A DNA stretch of 64,000 nt from an uncultured Spirochaetaceae bacterium. GTDB taxonomy: Bacteria; Spirochaetota; Spirochaetia; Sphaerochaetales; Sphaerochaetaceae. The stretch is taken from NCBI GenBank assembly GCA_944389975.1, contig CALXOH010000006.1, positions 1 through 64,000 on the forward strand. The letters run 5' to 3'. The notes below the pieces were generated by a model, which worked only from the letters and a program-made list of their open reading frames with translations, was not told where the DNA came from and did not search any database. Positions 17,789 to 26,547 of the stretch are shown piece by piece. Every line of letters begins with the position of its first letter. Within the stretch, counting starts at the first letter, position 1. The position numbers and the translations under genes were made by a program.

Positions 17789-20058
17789 GCGTACCTCCAT
17801 TTGGGAAGGGCACCAGTCCTCTGCGCCCTCTCGATTCCCTTATACACGTCCTCCGCAAGCTGCTCGCCGTTATAGGCGGTGCCTACGCTGATGTTGATCA
17901 CTATCGTGCCGTCTCCGCTTCTCTGGGAGCCAAGGCCGACCTTCTGCAGGTTCGAATCGGTAAGCGGCAACACCATTTCCTGATAACCGGCCTCCCCTAT
18001 GAGCGCGTGTGTCGGCCCCGTGGTGATTCCTCCTGCTGCCATCGGCGTGTACTGCTGGCTTGCAATCGTTGCGACCTGGGCGGCCGTGATTCCTGCAGAT
18101 ACAGCGGTAAGCGCAGTAGCCACCATCCAGTTGTTTTCCGACCATATACGGGTTATGGCCAAGGCGCCGTTCACAAGGGCGTTTGCGATGTTGTTCGCCT
18201 TGTCGGCCTCGAACTGCTTCTTCTTCAGCTCGTCACGCTTCTTCTGAAGGCTCTCCTCTTCTTCCTGCGCGGCCTGTTTTGAGGCCATCTCCTCCTCATC
18301 CAGTTCTTCCATGGCCGATACATATTCGTCCTGGCTTACGAGCCCTGCGGCAAGCTGCGCATTCAGGCTTTCGCGCATCCTCGTCTGCTTCTCGTCAAGA
18401 TCGGAAAGGTACTCATCCCACTTCGAAGTACACTCATCAAGTGCCTGTTCAACTGCATTAACCTCGTTTTCCATCAGCTGGGAAAATAGATCGGTAAAGG
18501 ATGAAAGGGCATCCTGAGCATAATCGACCGCCTCGTTGATAGAGGGCATCATGTCCTTCAACGACTGCTGCCATGCGGGAACCACTTCCTCCGTTGCGTC
18601 CTTGAGCTCAAGCATCTTCTCCCTCTCGTCTTCCAATGACGCGATGATCTCGTTTATATACGGCACCTGATCGGCCGTGGCTTCCTTCATCATCGCCTTG
18701 GCTTCTTCAAGTTCCTTCGAGATCTCATCGAGCTGAAATGTCCTTGAAAGGGAAGAGTTTTCCTCGATGTATGCACCTACATCCGGGCCGGTTTGAGTTG
18801 AAGAAGAAAGATAACCATCGTATTCCTCGGCCAGTGCACTTGCATAGCGCCTGCTGTATGAGTCGCCGCTTTCAGCGCTCCTCGACGCAGTATCGTAGAG
18901 GTTCCGTATGTATTCTCCAGGGTCTTCCATTCCTGATATCTTCTCGGCAACCGATTCCATGGCTTTGTTGACCCTGTCGATGGTATTCAGTTCAGGAATG
19001 AGATAAGCTTCGACAAGTTCTTGTTCGTAAGCGGCTATTCCTTTCCGAGTTGCTGGAGTGGAAGGATCAAAGGCGGCTTTATCTTCGTCAGAGAGATTGT
19101 AATATCTGGAGCCAAGAAGCATGTTCTCAATATCGCTTTCCGAAAGAGTCGAATAATCGAAAGATGCTCGGCCTTCATTACCCATCCTTGCAAAATCCAC
19201 AAGGGATCGTTGGCCAGATGCTTTTCTGTTGCTTTCCTCAACCCAGTCGGAAATATCCGTCAGCTTGTCATAAAGAAAATCCAGCGCCGGCGATATTCTG
19301 TCCAAAAGGCCTTGGCCCAAACCTTCCTTGATATCACTCCACACGTTCGAAATCTGACGAAGTTTACCTGTATCGGTATCTGCTATGGCCTCGGCCATGC
19401 CGCCGTATGTATTCGACACCTGCTCCAAAAGAAGCTTCTGTGCCTTGTATATGTCGTTCTGATCCTGTGCTCTTTCTATGTTCTTCTTCTGTTCTTCAGT
19501 AAGCTGGATCCCAGCTTCCTTGAGGCTTTCAATTTCCCCTGCGGGGTCTGCAAGGGCCTGAGCCAGACGCTGAGCCGCTCCTGTGAGATCTTCCCCGGTG
19601 GCTGCAGCCATATCGAGCACCGCCCTCGTGGCTTCGGGCATCACGTCACGGCCTATCATCCTGACGCTCAGAAGCATCTGTTCTGCGGCAATTATTTCCT
19701 GATTGGAAAAGGTTGTAACCTGAGAAAGGGAATCAGCGTACTTGAAAAGCTCTCCTGCAGACATCCCTACCGCGTTCTGTGTGGCTTTGAGCGTTGTCTG
19801 AAGCTTACGCTCTACTATTTCCTGTGCTGAGTAAGATTCGGTAAGGTTGCCAAAAATACTAAATACTGTTTTTGATATGCCAACAACATTATTAATTGCT
19901 GTTGTAATAGCGGCAACCGAAGCAGAAAAAGCAGTAAAAGATTTTTTACTTTCCTCTGTCTCTTTCTGCATTTTATCCAAACGCTGGACTAATGCATCAA
20001 TACCTTGTACTGCTTTTTGTACGTCCGCAGCTATTTCAATTTGAATGTTCGATGCCAT
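17785..20058 (-). CDS. Tail tape measure protein
   Basis: A 757-aa protein that sets tail length and is threaded through the tail tube. It starts MASNIQIEIAADVQKAVQGID and has a helical N-terminus, a TMP core at about 80-270 (ATGEDLTGAAQRLAQALADP), coiled coils at about 440-640, hydrophobic segments near 655-690, and a C-terminal soluble part. At 757 aa it predicts a tail of roughly 110 nm by the usual rule of about 0.15 nm per residue. It follows the G/GT chaperone genes, as normal. Confidence 0.88.
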   Translation of the reverse strand: MASNIQIEIAADVQKAVQGIDALVQRLDKMQKETEESKKSFTAFSASVAAITTAINNVVGISKTVFSIFGNLTESYSAQEIVERKLQTTLKATQNAVGMSAGELFKYADSLSQVTTFSNQEIIAAEQMLLSVRMIGRDVMPEATRAVLDMAAATGEDLTGAAQRLAQALADPAGEIESLKEAGIQLTEEQKKNIERAQDQNDIYKAQKLLLEQVSNTYGGMAEAIADTDTGKLRQISNVWSDIKEGLGQGLLDRISPALDFLYDKLTDISDWVEESNRKASGQRSLVDFARMGNEGRASFDYSTLSESDIENMLLGSRYYNLSDEDKAAFDPSTPATRKGIAAYEQELVEAYLIPELNTIDRVNKAMESVAEKISGMEDPGEYIRNLYDTASRSAESGDSYSRRYASALAEEYDGYLSSSTQTGPDVGAYIEENSSLSRTFQLDEISKELEEAKAMMKEATADQVPYINEIIASLEDEREKMLELKDATEEVVPAWQQSLKDMMPSINEAVDYAQDALSSFTDLFSQLMENEVNAVEQALDECTSKWDEYLSDLDEKQTRMRESLNAQLAAGLVSQDEYVSAMEELDEEEMASKQAAQEEEESLQKKRDELKKKQFEADKANNIANALVNGALAITRIWSENNWMVATALTAVSAGITAAQVATIASQQYTPMAAGGITTGPTHALIGEAGYQEMVLPLTDSNLQKVGLGSQRSGDGTIVINISVGTAYNGEQLAEDVYKGIERAQRTGALPKWRYA

Positions 20059-20103
20059 GTTTTTCCTTTATCGAAAACAATTAACAACGACAAACAAATA
20101 TTA

Positions 20104-20223
20104 TCAAACAAACAAATAAGGGAGAATAATAAGCGAGAAAGGAATTACTATACAAGCAAGAATGAAACCTATAGCAAATCTTGCCCCTTTTTCAAATCCA
20201 TCCATTTCCTTCCATTTCTTCAT
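20104..20223 (-). CDS. Possible 39-aa membrane peptide between tail chaperone and tape measure
   Basis: ATG 20223 opens a 39-codon frame: MKKWKEMDGFEKGARFAIGF then a long hydrophobic helix ending SLIILPYLFV. One membrane helix after a basic amphipathic start. The ribosome site is weak (AAGGC). The gap 20059-20254 is more AT-rich than its neighbours. No family known; could be chance. Confidence 0.4.
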   Translation of the reverse strand: MKKWKEMDGFEKGARFAIGFILACIVIPFSLIILPYLFV

Positions 20224-20254
20224 GCCTTAATTCTATGTTTTACAACATTTGCTG

Positions 20255-20835
20255 TCAAATCCTCACCTCCGGAAAGTAGAACTTGTCCAAAGGCCTCAAT
20301 ACATCCACCACTTGGACAAGCTTCTCCGGATTCATGCCCCACGGCCCGTAGGGCATCCCCATCTCCTTCCACCTTCTGAAAAACACCAGGGCCGAAAGTG
20401 CCTCCTCGTTACGAAGAATGGATGGAATGTCGTACACCTTCACCCACTCCCCGGTCTTCAGCATCGCCTCCCTGTCCTCCGGGCCCTCGGGCTCGTACTT
20501 CGAGTCATAGCCTTCGGCCCATAGAGAGAACAGGGTGACGATCAGTTTTTTTCATCCGGCCTCAGTACCGCGGAATCCACGATCGCAAGATCCACCTCAT
20601 TGACAAGCGAATACGTACCGGGGGAGTTGATCACGCTCTCGGCATCCACTCCGTTCTCCCAGCCTGCAACGCCTGCCGACTTCACCTTTGTGACAAAACG
20701 CTTGAAAAGCTTCGCATTCGTGGAGTCCTTGAGTTCAGTCTCGGCTTCCGCCGCCGTAGGTACGCTATAGGTAACCTCCACTGTTTCCCCCATGAAGGAA
20801 ACAGTCATCGTCTTTTCCCTTTCAAGTGTGATCAT
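20255..20835 (-). CDS. Tail assembly chaperone GT fusion, made by -1 frameshift
   Basis: The zero-frame product (20542-20835) is a 97-aa chaperone G ending RPDEKN. At the A AAA AAC slippery site (20545-20551), two codons before its TGA, a -1 shift opens a frame that reads LIVTLFSLWAEGYDSKYEP and runs to 20255. The fused G-T product would be about 192 aa. The T part (KTGEWVKVYDIPSILRN...) has no good start of its own. This G/GT arrangement upstream of the tape measure is established for siphophages, where the ratio matters for tail assembly. Confidence 0.8.
20542..20835 (-). CDS. Tail assembly chaperone G (zero-frame product)
   Basis: A 97-aa protein, MITLEREKTMTVSFMGETVEV at the N-terminus, acidic and helical toward the end. 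It overlaps the tail tube stop by 4 bases. Small size, position between tail tube and tape measure, and the slippery sequence at the end identify it, not sequence similarity. Confidence 0.7.
   Translation of the reverse strand: MITLEREKTMTVSFMGETVEVTYSVPTAAEAETELKDSTNAKLFKRFVTKVKSAGVAGWENGVDAESVINSPGTYSLVNEVDLAIVDSAVLRPDEKN
20545..20551 (-). promoter_or_regulatory. Slippery heptamer A AAA AAC for -1 ribosomal frameshift
   Basis: Frame is GAT GAA AAA AAC TGA, so both tRNAs re-pair after slipping back one base. The codon after the shift is CTG. The stop codon abuts the heptamer, which favours pausing. Confidence 0.75.
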
Positions 20836-21239
20836 GCGCTCTCCTTTTCAGCCAGGGTTCCAGTTCCCTGGAAATTGAACGAGATCGCGACCTTGTCACC
20901 ATGGCTTCCCGTGATGCTCGCACTCGTCATGATCGCCATTCCCGTAAGCGTGAGATCAGTCCCCACCTTCATCTCCAAAGTCACGGGCGTGTCCGTTGGC
21001 GTCAGAAAGCCATCGATCACGGACTTCTGCGCCGCATCCGCATAGTCGAGGGTTCCCGATACGCTTCCGCTCCAGTCGAGCGCGGCGGCTATGAACTCCT
21101 TCCATGCCTTGCCGATCTGGCTTGTCTCCGCCGATCCCTGGTTGACCGTCAGGGAAAAGTTGTCGATGTATCCCATCACCTGCGCGGCGGATGATCCTCC
21201 GATCTTGAAGCTTCCGTTCTTTCCTGCCATTACTGCCAT
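20832..21239 (-). CDS. Major tail tube protein
   Basis: A 135-aa beta-rich protein (MAVMAGKNGSFKIGGSSAAQVMGYIDNF). It resembles TP901-1/lambda-V-type tail tube proteins: short strands such as WSGSVSGTLDYAD and SITGSHGDKVAISFNFQGTGTL. Size and its place before the G/GT chaperones fit. Good AGGAGA site before the start. Its second Met (position 4) could be the true start. Confidence 0.75.
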   Translation of the reverse strand: MAVMAGKNGSFKIGGSSAAQVMGYIDNFSLTVNQGSAETSQIGKAWKEFIAAALDWSGSVSGTLDYADAAQKSVIDGFLTPTDTPVTLEMKVGTDLTLTGMAIMTSASITGSHGDKVAISFNFQGTGTLAEKESA

Positions 21240-21261
21240 CTAATCATCTCCTTTCTCTCAG

Positions 21262-21858
21262 TCATAGAGAGTCATCTTCTTCGCTTCCTTCTCCGTCATC
21301 GGCACCAGCGGCCTCTGGCACTTCGGGCATGTCGTCTCCTTCATGTCCCTCGTCCTGTAGCCGCACCTCCGACAACCCATCACTTCCTTCGTCTTCTCCT
21401 GCATAGACGTATCCTCCCAGATCCACGTCGCACGAAAGCTCTGCCTGGATCACATACACGTTGCCGGTTGAATCACTTGAGAACCTCACGCCAAGGGCCG
21501 TGTCTATCGCAGCTCCCCCGAGGCTCCAGTCGGAGCGGATCACGTCCTCAAGGATGTCCTCCCATACCCTGCCTTGCTTCTCCAGGTGAGCTACATCATC
21601 CCCCGAAAGTCCGATGCCGATTATCACCTGGTATGTCGTGGAGTACGTATCCGTGAGTGTTTTCCCGTTCACCATCACGATGCACCCCGGATACTCGGTA
21701 AGCCCTGAAAGCACTCCTGTGTATCCGTCCTGCCAGAGCGCGATGTCCGCCAAGCCAAGGGAAGAATCCTCCTCGTTGGCTTTCGCCACACGCTCGGCGA
21801 ATGCCTTCTTCAAGTAAGTCTCCAAAGCCTTTATGAATCTTTCGCTTGAGTTCCTCAC
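21262..21858 (-). CDS. Tail terminator/completion-type protein
   Basis: A 198-aa protein whose first ~130 residues look like a tail terminator (alternating strands around YPGCIVMVNGKTLTD and a VWEDILEDVIR helix). The last ~40 residues are very acidic. Assigned by position just before the tail tube gene; the family is not recognised with certainty. It overlaps the upstream gene by 4 bases. Confidence 0.5.
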   Translation of the reverse strand: MRNSSERFIKALETYLKKAFAERVAKANEEDSSLGLADIALWQDGYTGVLSGLTEYPGCIVMVNGKTLTDTYSTTYQVIIGIGLSGDDVAHLEKQGRVWEDILEDVIRSDWSLGGAAIDTALGVRFSSDSTGNVYVIQAELSCDVDLGGYVYAGEDEGSDGLSEVRLQDEGHEGDDMPEVPEAAGADDGEGSEEDDSL

Positions 21859-22304
21859 GGTCTCTCCTTCACCGCTTCCGCGAGTGTCTTGTTACCCATC
21901 TTCAGGATGTTTTCCTTTATGTCACGGGAGAACCTTGCCTCTGCTCCGAACGCACGGAAGGCAGGCATCATGAACTCGTGCTCGGTGCCAGTCCACCTGG
22001 CTATGTAGTTCTGCACGCCATCAATACCCTTTCCGGGCCTGATCACCTGTCTGTTGAACTTCTTGCCTTTGAACTTCCCCATCGTCCAAGTGCCGATATG
22101 GTCTCTCGTTTCGCCAGTGACAACGTTTATCTTCTGCCCTGAAACATAGTTTGACTTGATGAAGGTTACGAGCTTGTCGGAATCCGCACCGACAGCGTAC
22201 CTCACCCAAGCCTGCAATCGGTTCTCGCCGATCACTTCGAACGCGCCTTTGACGGCATCCACCGTACCGTTGTCAGTCATGAAGAGGAAATCGGAATCAC
22301 TCAT
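21855..22304 (-). CDS. HK97 gp10-like head-tail joining protein
   Basis: A 149-aa basic protein (GKFKGKKFNRQVIRPGKG in the middle, a helical C-terminus). In HK97-like phages this slot between the gp6-like connector and the tail terminator holds the gp10-type neck protein. The call rests on gene order and size. 4-base overlaps on both sides. Confidence 0.5.
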   Translation of the reverse strand: MSDSDFLFMTDNGTVDAVKGAFEVIGENRLQAWVRYAVGADSDKLVTFIKSNYVSGQKINVVTGETRDHIGTWTMGKFKGKKFNRQVIRPGKGIDGVQNYIARWTGTEHEFMMPAFRAFGAEARFSRDIKENILKMGNKTLAEAVKERP

Positions 22305-22816
22305 AGCGCCTTGTTCCTTCTGAATGGCTCCAACATCTTCTGTACGGCAAGCGTTGGTACCGATTGCTCTATCGTCTCGGTGCCTCCCTCTGTCGTCCTT
22401 GAGTTGATGCCCAAGAGTTTCCCGGAAGAGAGCTTTACAAGGTGCTGTACAGTGAAGGCGATGGCCATCCTGATCACCTCCGGCACTTCGCCTTCCTTCC
22501 AGCCCGCAGTGTATGTAACCACAACCTCAGAGCCATCGGTGGATGACGGCACGACATAGCTTGCACGCTTTTCAAAACGGAAAGCCACATCCTTGCCGTC
22601 AAGCTTGACACCCTTGACCTCCAGAACGGGGGTATGTGTGAGAACATACCCGGAGTCACCCCCGGGAAAATGCTCTTCTACTTCGCCCCGCTCGATCTCC
22701 GCATAGGAAAGAACCTTTTCCTCTGCGACCTTCAAAAGAGAGGAGTAATAACCTTCTTTGGGTTTTTGGAATTCAAAACCGAAATCATTCCTGAGGTCTT
22801 CAAGCGTCAGAATCAT
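22301..22816 (-). CDS. Head-tail connector, gp6-like
   Basis: A 171-aa protein starting MILTLEDLRNDFGFEFQ. The all-helical pattern with PEVIRMAIAFTVQHLVKLSSG and a start like 'LEDLR' resembles phage gp6/gp15 connector proteins that bridge portal and tail. It follows the capsid gene, as usual. Confidence 0.6.
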   Translation of the reverse strand: MILTLEDLRNDFGFEFQKPKEGYYSSLLKVAEEKVLSYAEIERGEVEEHFPGGDSGYVLTHTPVLEVKGVKLDGKDVAFRFEKRASYVVPSSTDGSEVVVTYTAGWKEGEVPEVIRMAIAFTVQHLVKLSSGKLLGINSRTTEGGTETIEQSVPTLAVQKMLEPFRRNKAL

Positions 22817-22827
22817 CTTTCACCTCA

Positions 22828-23955
22828 TTAAGCCCCAGCCTTCATCTTTAGGACGGCAAAGGCATCGGCTAGGGCCAAGTCCCCGTCGATCCTCTCCTGT
22901 CCGCGGATTCCGACCTGACCTGTTGCAGCATAAAGCTCGTTGAGCGTCTTAAGCTCGATACTCTTCCTGTCACAGATGTGGTAGTAAGAGAAATCGCCTA
23001 CGATCATTGCAACAGCATTGGCAGCCAGTGCGGGAAATTCATCGGAGACCACCACGGGGATTCCCATGATCTGAGTGATCGTCGACTGCTGCGGGAACAT
23101 GTATGTCGAGCCATCCTTGAACTCATGGATGATGTCAAGAAGCGTCTGGGAGCAAACGATATGTGCGTTCGTCCTGTATGCCTTGAGCTTCTGGATCGTC
23201 GACTTGACCTCGGACCATGTAACAGTGGTTGCGGATGCCGCGGTGACGATGTTGCCGGATGCGGCATTTGTCGCAATTCCCCTGATCTTGGTCTTGCTGG
23301 AAGACGTGCCGGTTCCAAAGAGGATCTCCTTGTCTTCCTTCTTTGCAAAGGCCTTCGCGAACTTGTCCTCGATGTAACCCATGACATCGACTCCAAGATC
23401 TGCGATATACTCCTCGGAGACCTTGGTAAGCGCGCCGAGCTTCAAGGCCTGAAGGCCGATCGGCTTGATGGAAGGCGTCGTCTCCCCGAAGGTTCCGGCT
23501 TCTTCGATGTAGTCAACGACCACATCATCACCTTCGACCATGACAGTGTACTCGCCGTTCGCCTGGTGAACCGTGCAGAGTCCCCTGATGCGGGCAATTT
23601 TCTCCTTCTTCATCTGGATGTTCTGAGCGCATTCACTCGGAAGGAGTCCCGAGAAAGTCGTTCCCTTCGAAACAGCCTCCACAAGGTTTTTCCCGAACTG
23701 TTCCCTTTCGGAAAGAGCCTTCGGCTTGTCCTTCTGGATTCCCTTGGGGATCCCTCCCTCTTCAAGGTCCTCTTTCTCCTCGAGCGCCTCCACTGTCTCG
23801 ATCTCTTCCATGACCTCTTCTGCCTGCTTTTTAAGCATTTCATACTTCTTGATGTCATCGTCAGATGCCGTCTCAAGCATCTTCTCGAAGGCTTCCTCGA
23901 CTTTCTTCTCGATAGCCGCGAGCCTTTTCTCAAGTGTCTCTTTCTTCGTTTTCAT
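22828..23955 (-). CDS. Major capsid protein, HK97 fold
   Basis: A 375-aa protein. The first ~100 residues are a coiled-coil, Lys/Glu-rich delta domain (scaffold part that the protease removes). The mature part begins around REQFGKNLVEAVSKG and ends GQVGIRGQERIDGDLALADAFAVLKMKAG, a typical HK97 gp5-type C-terminus. It follows a protease and a portal gene. Self-assembly into the prohead is known for the family. Confidence 0.9.
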   Translation of the reverse strand: MKTKKETLEKRLAAIEKKVEEAFEKMLETASDDDIKKYEMLKKQAEEVMEEIETVEALEEKEDLEEGGIPKGIQKDKPKALSEREQFGKNLVEAVSKGTTFSGLLPSECAQNIQMKKEKIARIRGLCTVHQANGEYTVMVEGDDVVVDYIEEAGTFGETTPSIKPIGLQALKLGALTKVSEEYIADLGVDVMGYIEDKFAKAFAKKEDKEILFGTGTSSSKTKIRGIATNAASGNIVTAASATTVTWSEVKSTIQKLKAYRTNAHIVCSQTLLDIIHEFKDGSTYMFPQQSTITQIMGIPVVVSDEFPALAANAVAMIVGDFSYYHICDRKSIELKTLNELYAATGQVGIRGQERIDGDLALADAFAVLKMKAGA

Positions 23956-24575
23956 TCCTTGTCTCTCCTTATGAAGAATTTGGCGAGATCCCTGGCTACC
24001 TTTGACCGCCTTCCAGCCATTGCCTTGTCAGCATCCGTTTTGACCACTGTCTCCGCGGACCGTCTACGGTGTTCCTTCCTCGTCCTTTCTCCCATCTTCA
24101 GATATACTTCGCCCGCTGGGCAAACGACGAAATCAAGAAACCGCACTAGTTCATAGCTTTCCGGAATGATGATTCCGGACATCGGATCCTGCTCGCCGTA
24201 GCCGACGGATGAAACGCCTATTTCAATCCCCTTCTCCATCAACGTGACAAGAAGGGCTTCATACTCTGAATCCACGAACTCGATATCTACCCATAACTGC
24301 CCGTCCTCGATACGCGGGTTCTTGCATACGGCTTTGGCTATCCCGTACTCCTCGCCAGTCATGTAATCGACGTCGTGTCCATCGTAAGCCAACGTTATGG
24401 GTGACTCTTCAACTAGTTTCTCAGCAAGAGGCAAAGAGTAGATTCGTCCGTTGAGGTTCATCTCCCCGAGCTTCCATACAGGGGCCGACCACTTGGCTCT
24501 GCCCCCTTCCTCTTCCTTGAACGCAGCGGGCTTCCTAAGCACTCCGCCAGATTCGATCAAAAGTTTCTTGTCCAT
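23952..24575 (-). CDS. Prohead protease / head maturation protein
   Basis: A 207-aa protein with NLNGRIYSLPLAEKL near residue 40 and GIEIGVSSVGYG near 115, patterns of T4 gp21/U9- or HK97 U35-type prohead proteases. A candidate catalytic Ser lies in GVSS and a His in AYDGHDVD. It sits between portal and capsid and overlaps the capsid start by 4 bases, as usual for the family that cuts the delta domain. Confidence 0.72.
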   Translation of the reverse strand: MDKKLLIESGGVLRKPAAFKEEEGGRAKWSAPVWKLGEMNLNGRIYSLPLAEKLVEESPITLAYDGHDVDYMTGEEYGIAKAVCKNPRIEDGQLWVDIEFVDSEYEALLVTLMEKGIEIGVSSVGYGEQDPMSGIIIPESYELVRFLDFVVCPAGEVYLKMGERTRKEHRRRSAETVVKTDADKAMAGRRSKVARDLAKFFIRRDKE

Positions 24576-24584
24576 TATTCCTCC

Positions 24585-26543
24585 TCATTCGCCGGGAGCC
24601 ACCGAGCACCTGCAGTGCGAGTGGAAAGGCGGATGCTTGTAGTTCTTCTCTATGTGTCTGACTCCACCGTCACCGGTATCAACGTCGCTGCCCTTCGTCA
24701 GCACGTAGCCGTCGACTGATGCGATCTTCCCATCGAGCGTCCCGCAGAAGCCGCAGCTGTTTGATGCCGCCACCACATGGAAGACGGATACATGAAGCTG
24801 AGAGAAGAGGAAGATCGAAAAAGCGTTGCTAGCCCTGTTCGTCTCCTCCTCGCTCTGGTCTATCGGGTAATCCTGCTTGAGCGTGGAAATCTCGTCTTCG
24901 AACTCTTCCGTTCCCAAAGAAGCGTTGGCTACTGATGCGACCTTTCCCGCTATACGCTCGGCCATACTACGGGCATATACGGAAGCATAGGAATCAATGG
25001 ATGAGTCTGACACATCGTCATCCTTCCCTGTCTCAGACTGGATGACGGGTACCATCTTCTTGAGAACATCGAAATAGATATCCTTGTAAGCTGCAGTCAT
25101 GTTGTCGAGCGTAGAATCAAGCCATGTACGAAGATCTGATAGAACGCTTGTAGTCGGGGCTCCCGTTGCGACAAGTTCCTTCAGCTTGTCTATCGCTTCC
25201 GAGATCTGGAGTCTTATCATCCTCTCGAGTTTCGACCGGTTGTTCTTAGCAGGCTTCTGCGCCTCCTCTACAAACAACAGGTCATGTTTCCTCTTTTCTT
25301 CCCTTCTCTTCTCCCTGGACTCGTCCAAGGTCTCCTTTTCCGGCTTTCCAATCTTCTTTTCAGAGGGGATCTTCCAAGCGTTCATGCCGCTGTTGTTACC
25401 GCCACCCGCGTACTTTCCGGATGCAACGTCATGGATCGAGCCGACGGAGAGGGGGAAGAAATGCACGTCACCGTCAGGACCAATCCCCGAAAGCTCCTCC
25501 ATGCTTCTGACGTCATTAACCGTAAGCCACCCATACTGAAGGCCGGTCAGATAGTAATTGCTCCTTGTCGCATGATCTCCGCGGAGCATGCCTGCCATCG
25601 AGAACTTGACATATTCGTTTTGTCTGCAGAGAGAATCATTGAGCGCGGCTTCCCATGCCGCGATACGCGGCCCGAGACAGTAGGTGACCATGAAAAGCCC
25701 CTGCTGTTCGGAATTCGCGTAAGTGCCGGTTGTGTCCCCTATAAGGAAAGGCGGTACGTTGAAACGCCGCGCGACTTCTATCGCCGACCACTTCTCCGCC
25801 TCCGAAAGCTTCGCGATGTCCGCGTTCTGCACCTGTATCGGGTTGATCTTTATCCTCTCGTCCGTGACGTAGTTGCGAAAGCCACGAGCCGAGTCGAACA
25901 TCCTCTTCAGTTCGTCCCGCTGGTCCTTCGTAAACTGGCTCGGGACACTGATGTTGTTTCCGACAACTGAGGCCCCGTCATAATACTCGGCCTGCATGTC
26001 CTTGCACTTCTGGGCAAGGTCTATGTCGTCCTTCGCATATCTCATCGGATCAAGCACGGCCCCCGCACCATATCCGATCGGGGTGTTCTTGATGATCAGC
26101 ACGTCCGAGACGTCGTACGTCTCTCCTGTAAGAGCCAGCGTGTAGCTGATCGAACCTCCGTTGTACATTGCAACGATGCTTGAAGGGGACACGGGCCAAA
26201 GGGCTATCGGAAAGCCCGAGCGCGAACGCTTGATGATCGCGACAGCCTCGCCCCGCATCTCGAAGTTGAAGCCCATGACGAAGCGAAAATCATAAGAAGT
26301 CATGTATGCATTAGGCTTCTTCAGGAGTGCGGCAAGGACTGATCCCTCCTCCTTCTTCCTGTCTCCATTCGGCATGACCTTGTAGGCATGCCAGGGCATT
26401 GATGCATACAGCCTGGAAAGGTTCACAACACATGACCAGAGCGCGCTGTTCTGCAGATCCTCCCTCGGATAGTACACCCTGCGCCCGGAACCGTATGCCG
26501 CAATCGACTGCTCTATGCTTTCCTTTTTCTTCTTCTTTCCCAT
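24585..26543 (-). CDS. Portal protein fused to a MuF-like minor head domain
   Basis: 652 aa. Residues 1-400 are an HK97-type portal: NSALWSCVVNLSRLYASMPW near residue 30, KPNAYMTSYDF, FNVPPFLIGDTTGTYANSEQ near 265. From about 440 a helical minor-head domain follows, ending in CGFCGTLDGK and HPPFHSHCRCSVAPGE, the Cys/His pattern of MuF/SPP1 gp7 proteins. In most phages portal and MuF are separate genes, so this is a fusion. It forms the 12-fold DNA entry vertex. Confidence 0.85.
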   Translation of the reverse strand: MGKKKKKESIEQSIAAYGSGRRVYYPREDLQNSALWSCVVNLSRLYASMPWHAYKVMPNGDRKKEEGSVLAALLKKPNAYMTSYDFRFVMGFNFEMRGEAVAIIKRSRSGFPIALWPVSPSSIVAMYNGGSISYTLALTGETYDVSDVLIIKNTPIGYGAGAVLDPMRYAKDDIDLAQKCKDMQAEYYDGASVVGNNISVPSQFTKDQRDELKRMFDSARGFRNYVTDERIKINPIQVQNADIAKLSEAEKWSAIEVARRFNVPPFLIGDTTGTYANSEQQGLFMVTYCLGPRIAAWEAALNDSLCRQNEYVKFSMAGMLRGDHATRSNYYLTGLQYGWLTVNDVRSMEELSGIGPDGDVHFFPLSVGSIHDVASGKYAGGGNNSGMNAWKIPSEKKIGKPEKETLDESREKRREEKRKHDLLFVEEAQKPAKNNRSKLERMIRLQISEAIDKLKELVATGAPTTSVLSDLRTWLDSTLDNMTAAYKDIYFDVLKKMVPVIQSETGKDDDVSDSSIDSYASVYARSMAERIAGKVASVANASLGTEEFEDEISTLKQDYPIDQSEEETNRASNAFSIFLFSQLHVSVFHVVAASNSCGFCGTLDGKIASVDGYVLTKGSDVDTGDGGVRHIEKNYKHPPFHSHCRCSVAPGE

Positions 26544-26547
26544 CTAT

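Noticed and set aside
22978-24156. 392-codon plus-strand frame opposite the capsid gene
   Set aside because: Antisense shadow of the HK97 capsid and protease genes; Leu/Arg-rich, no start signal.
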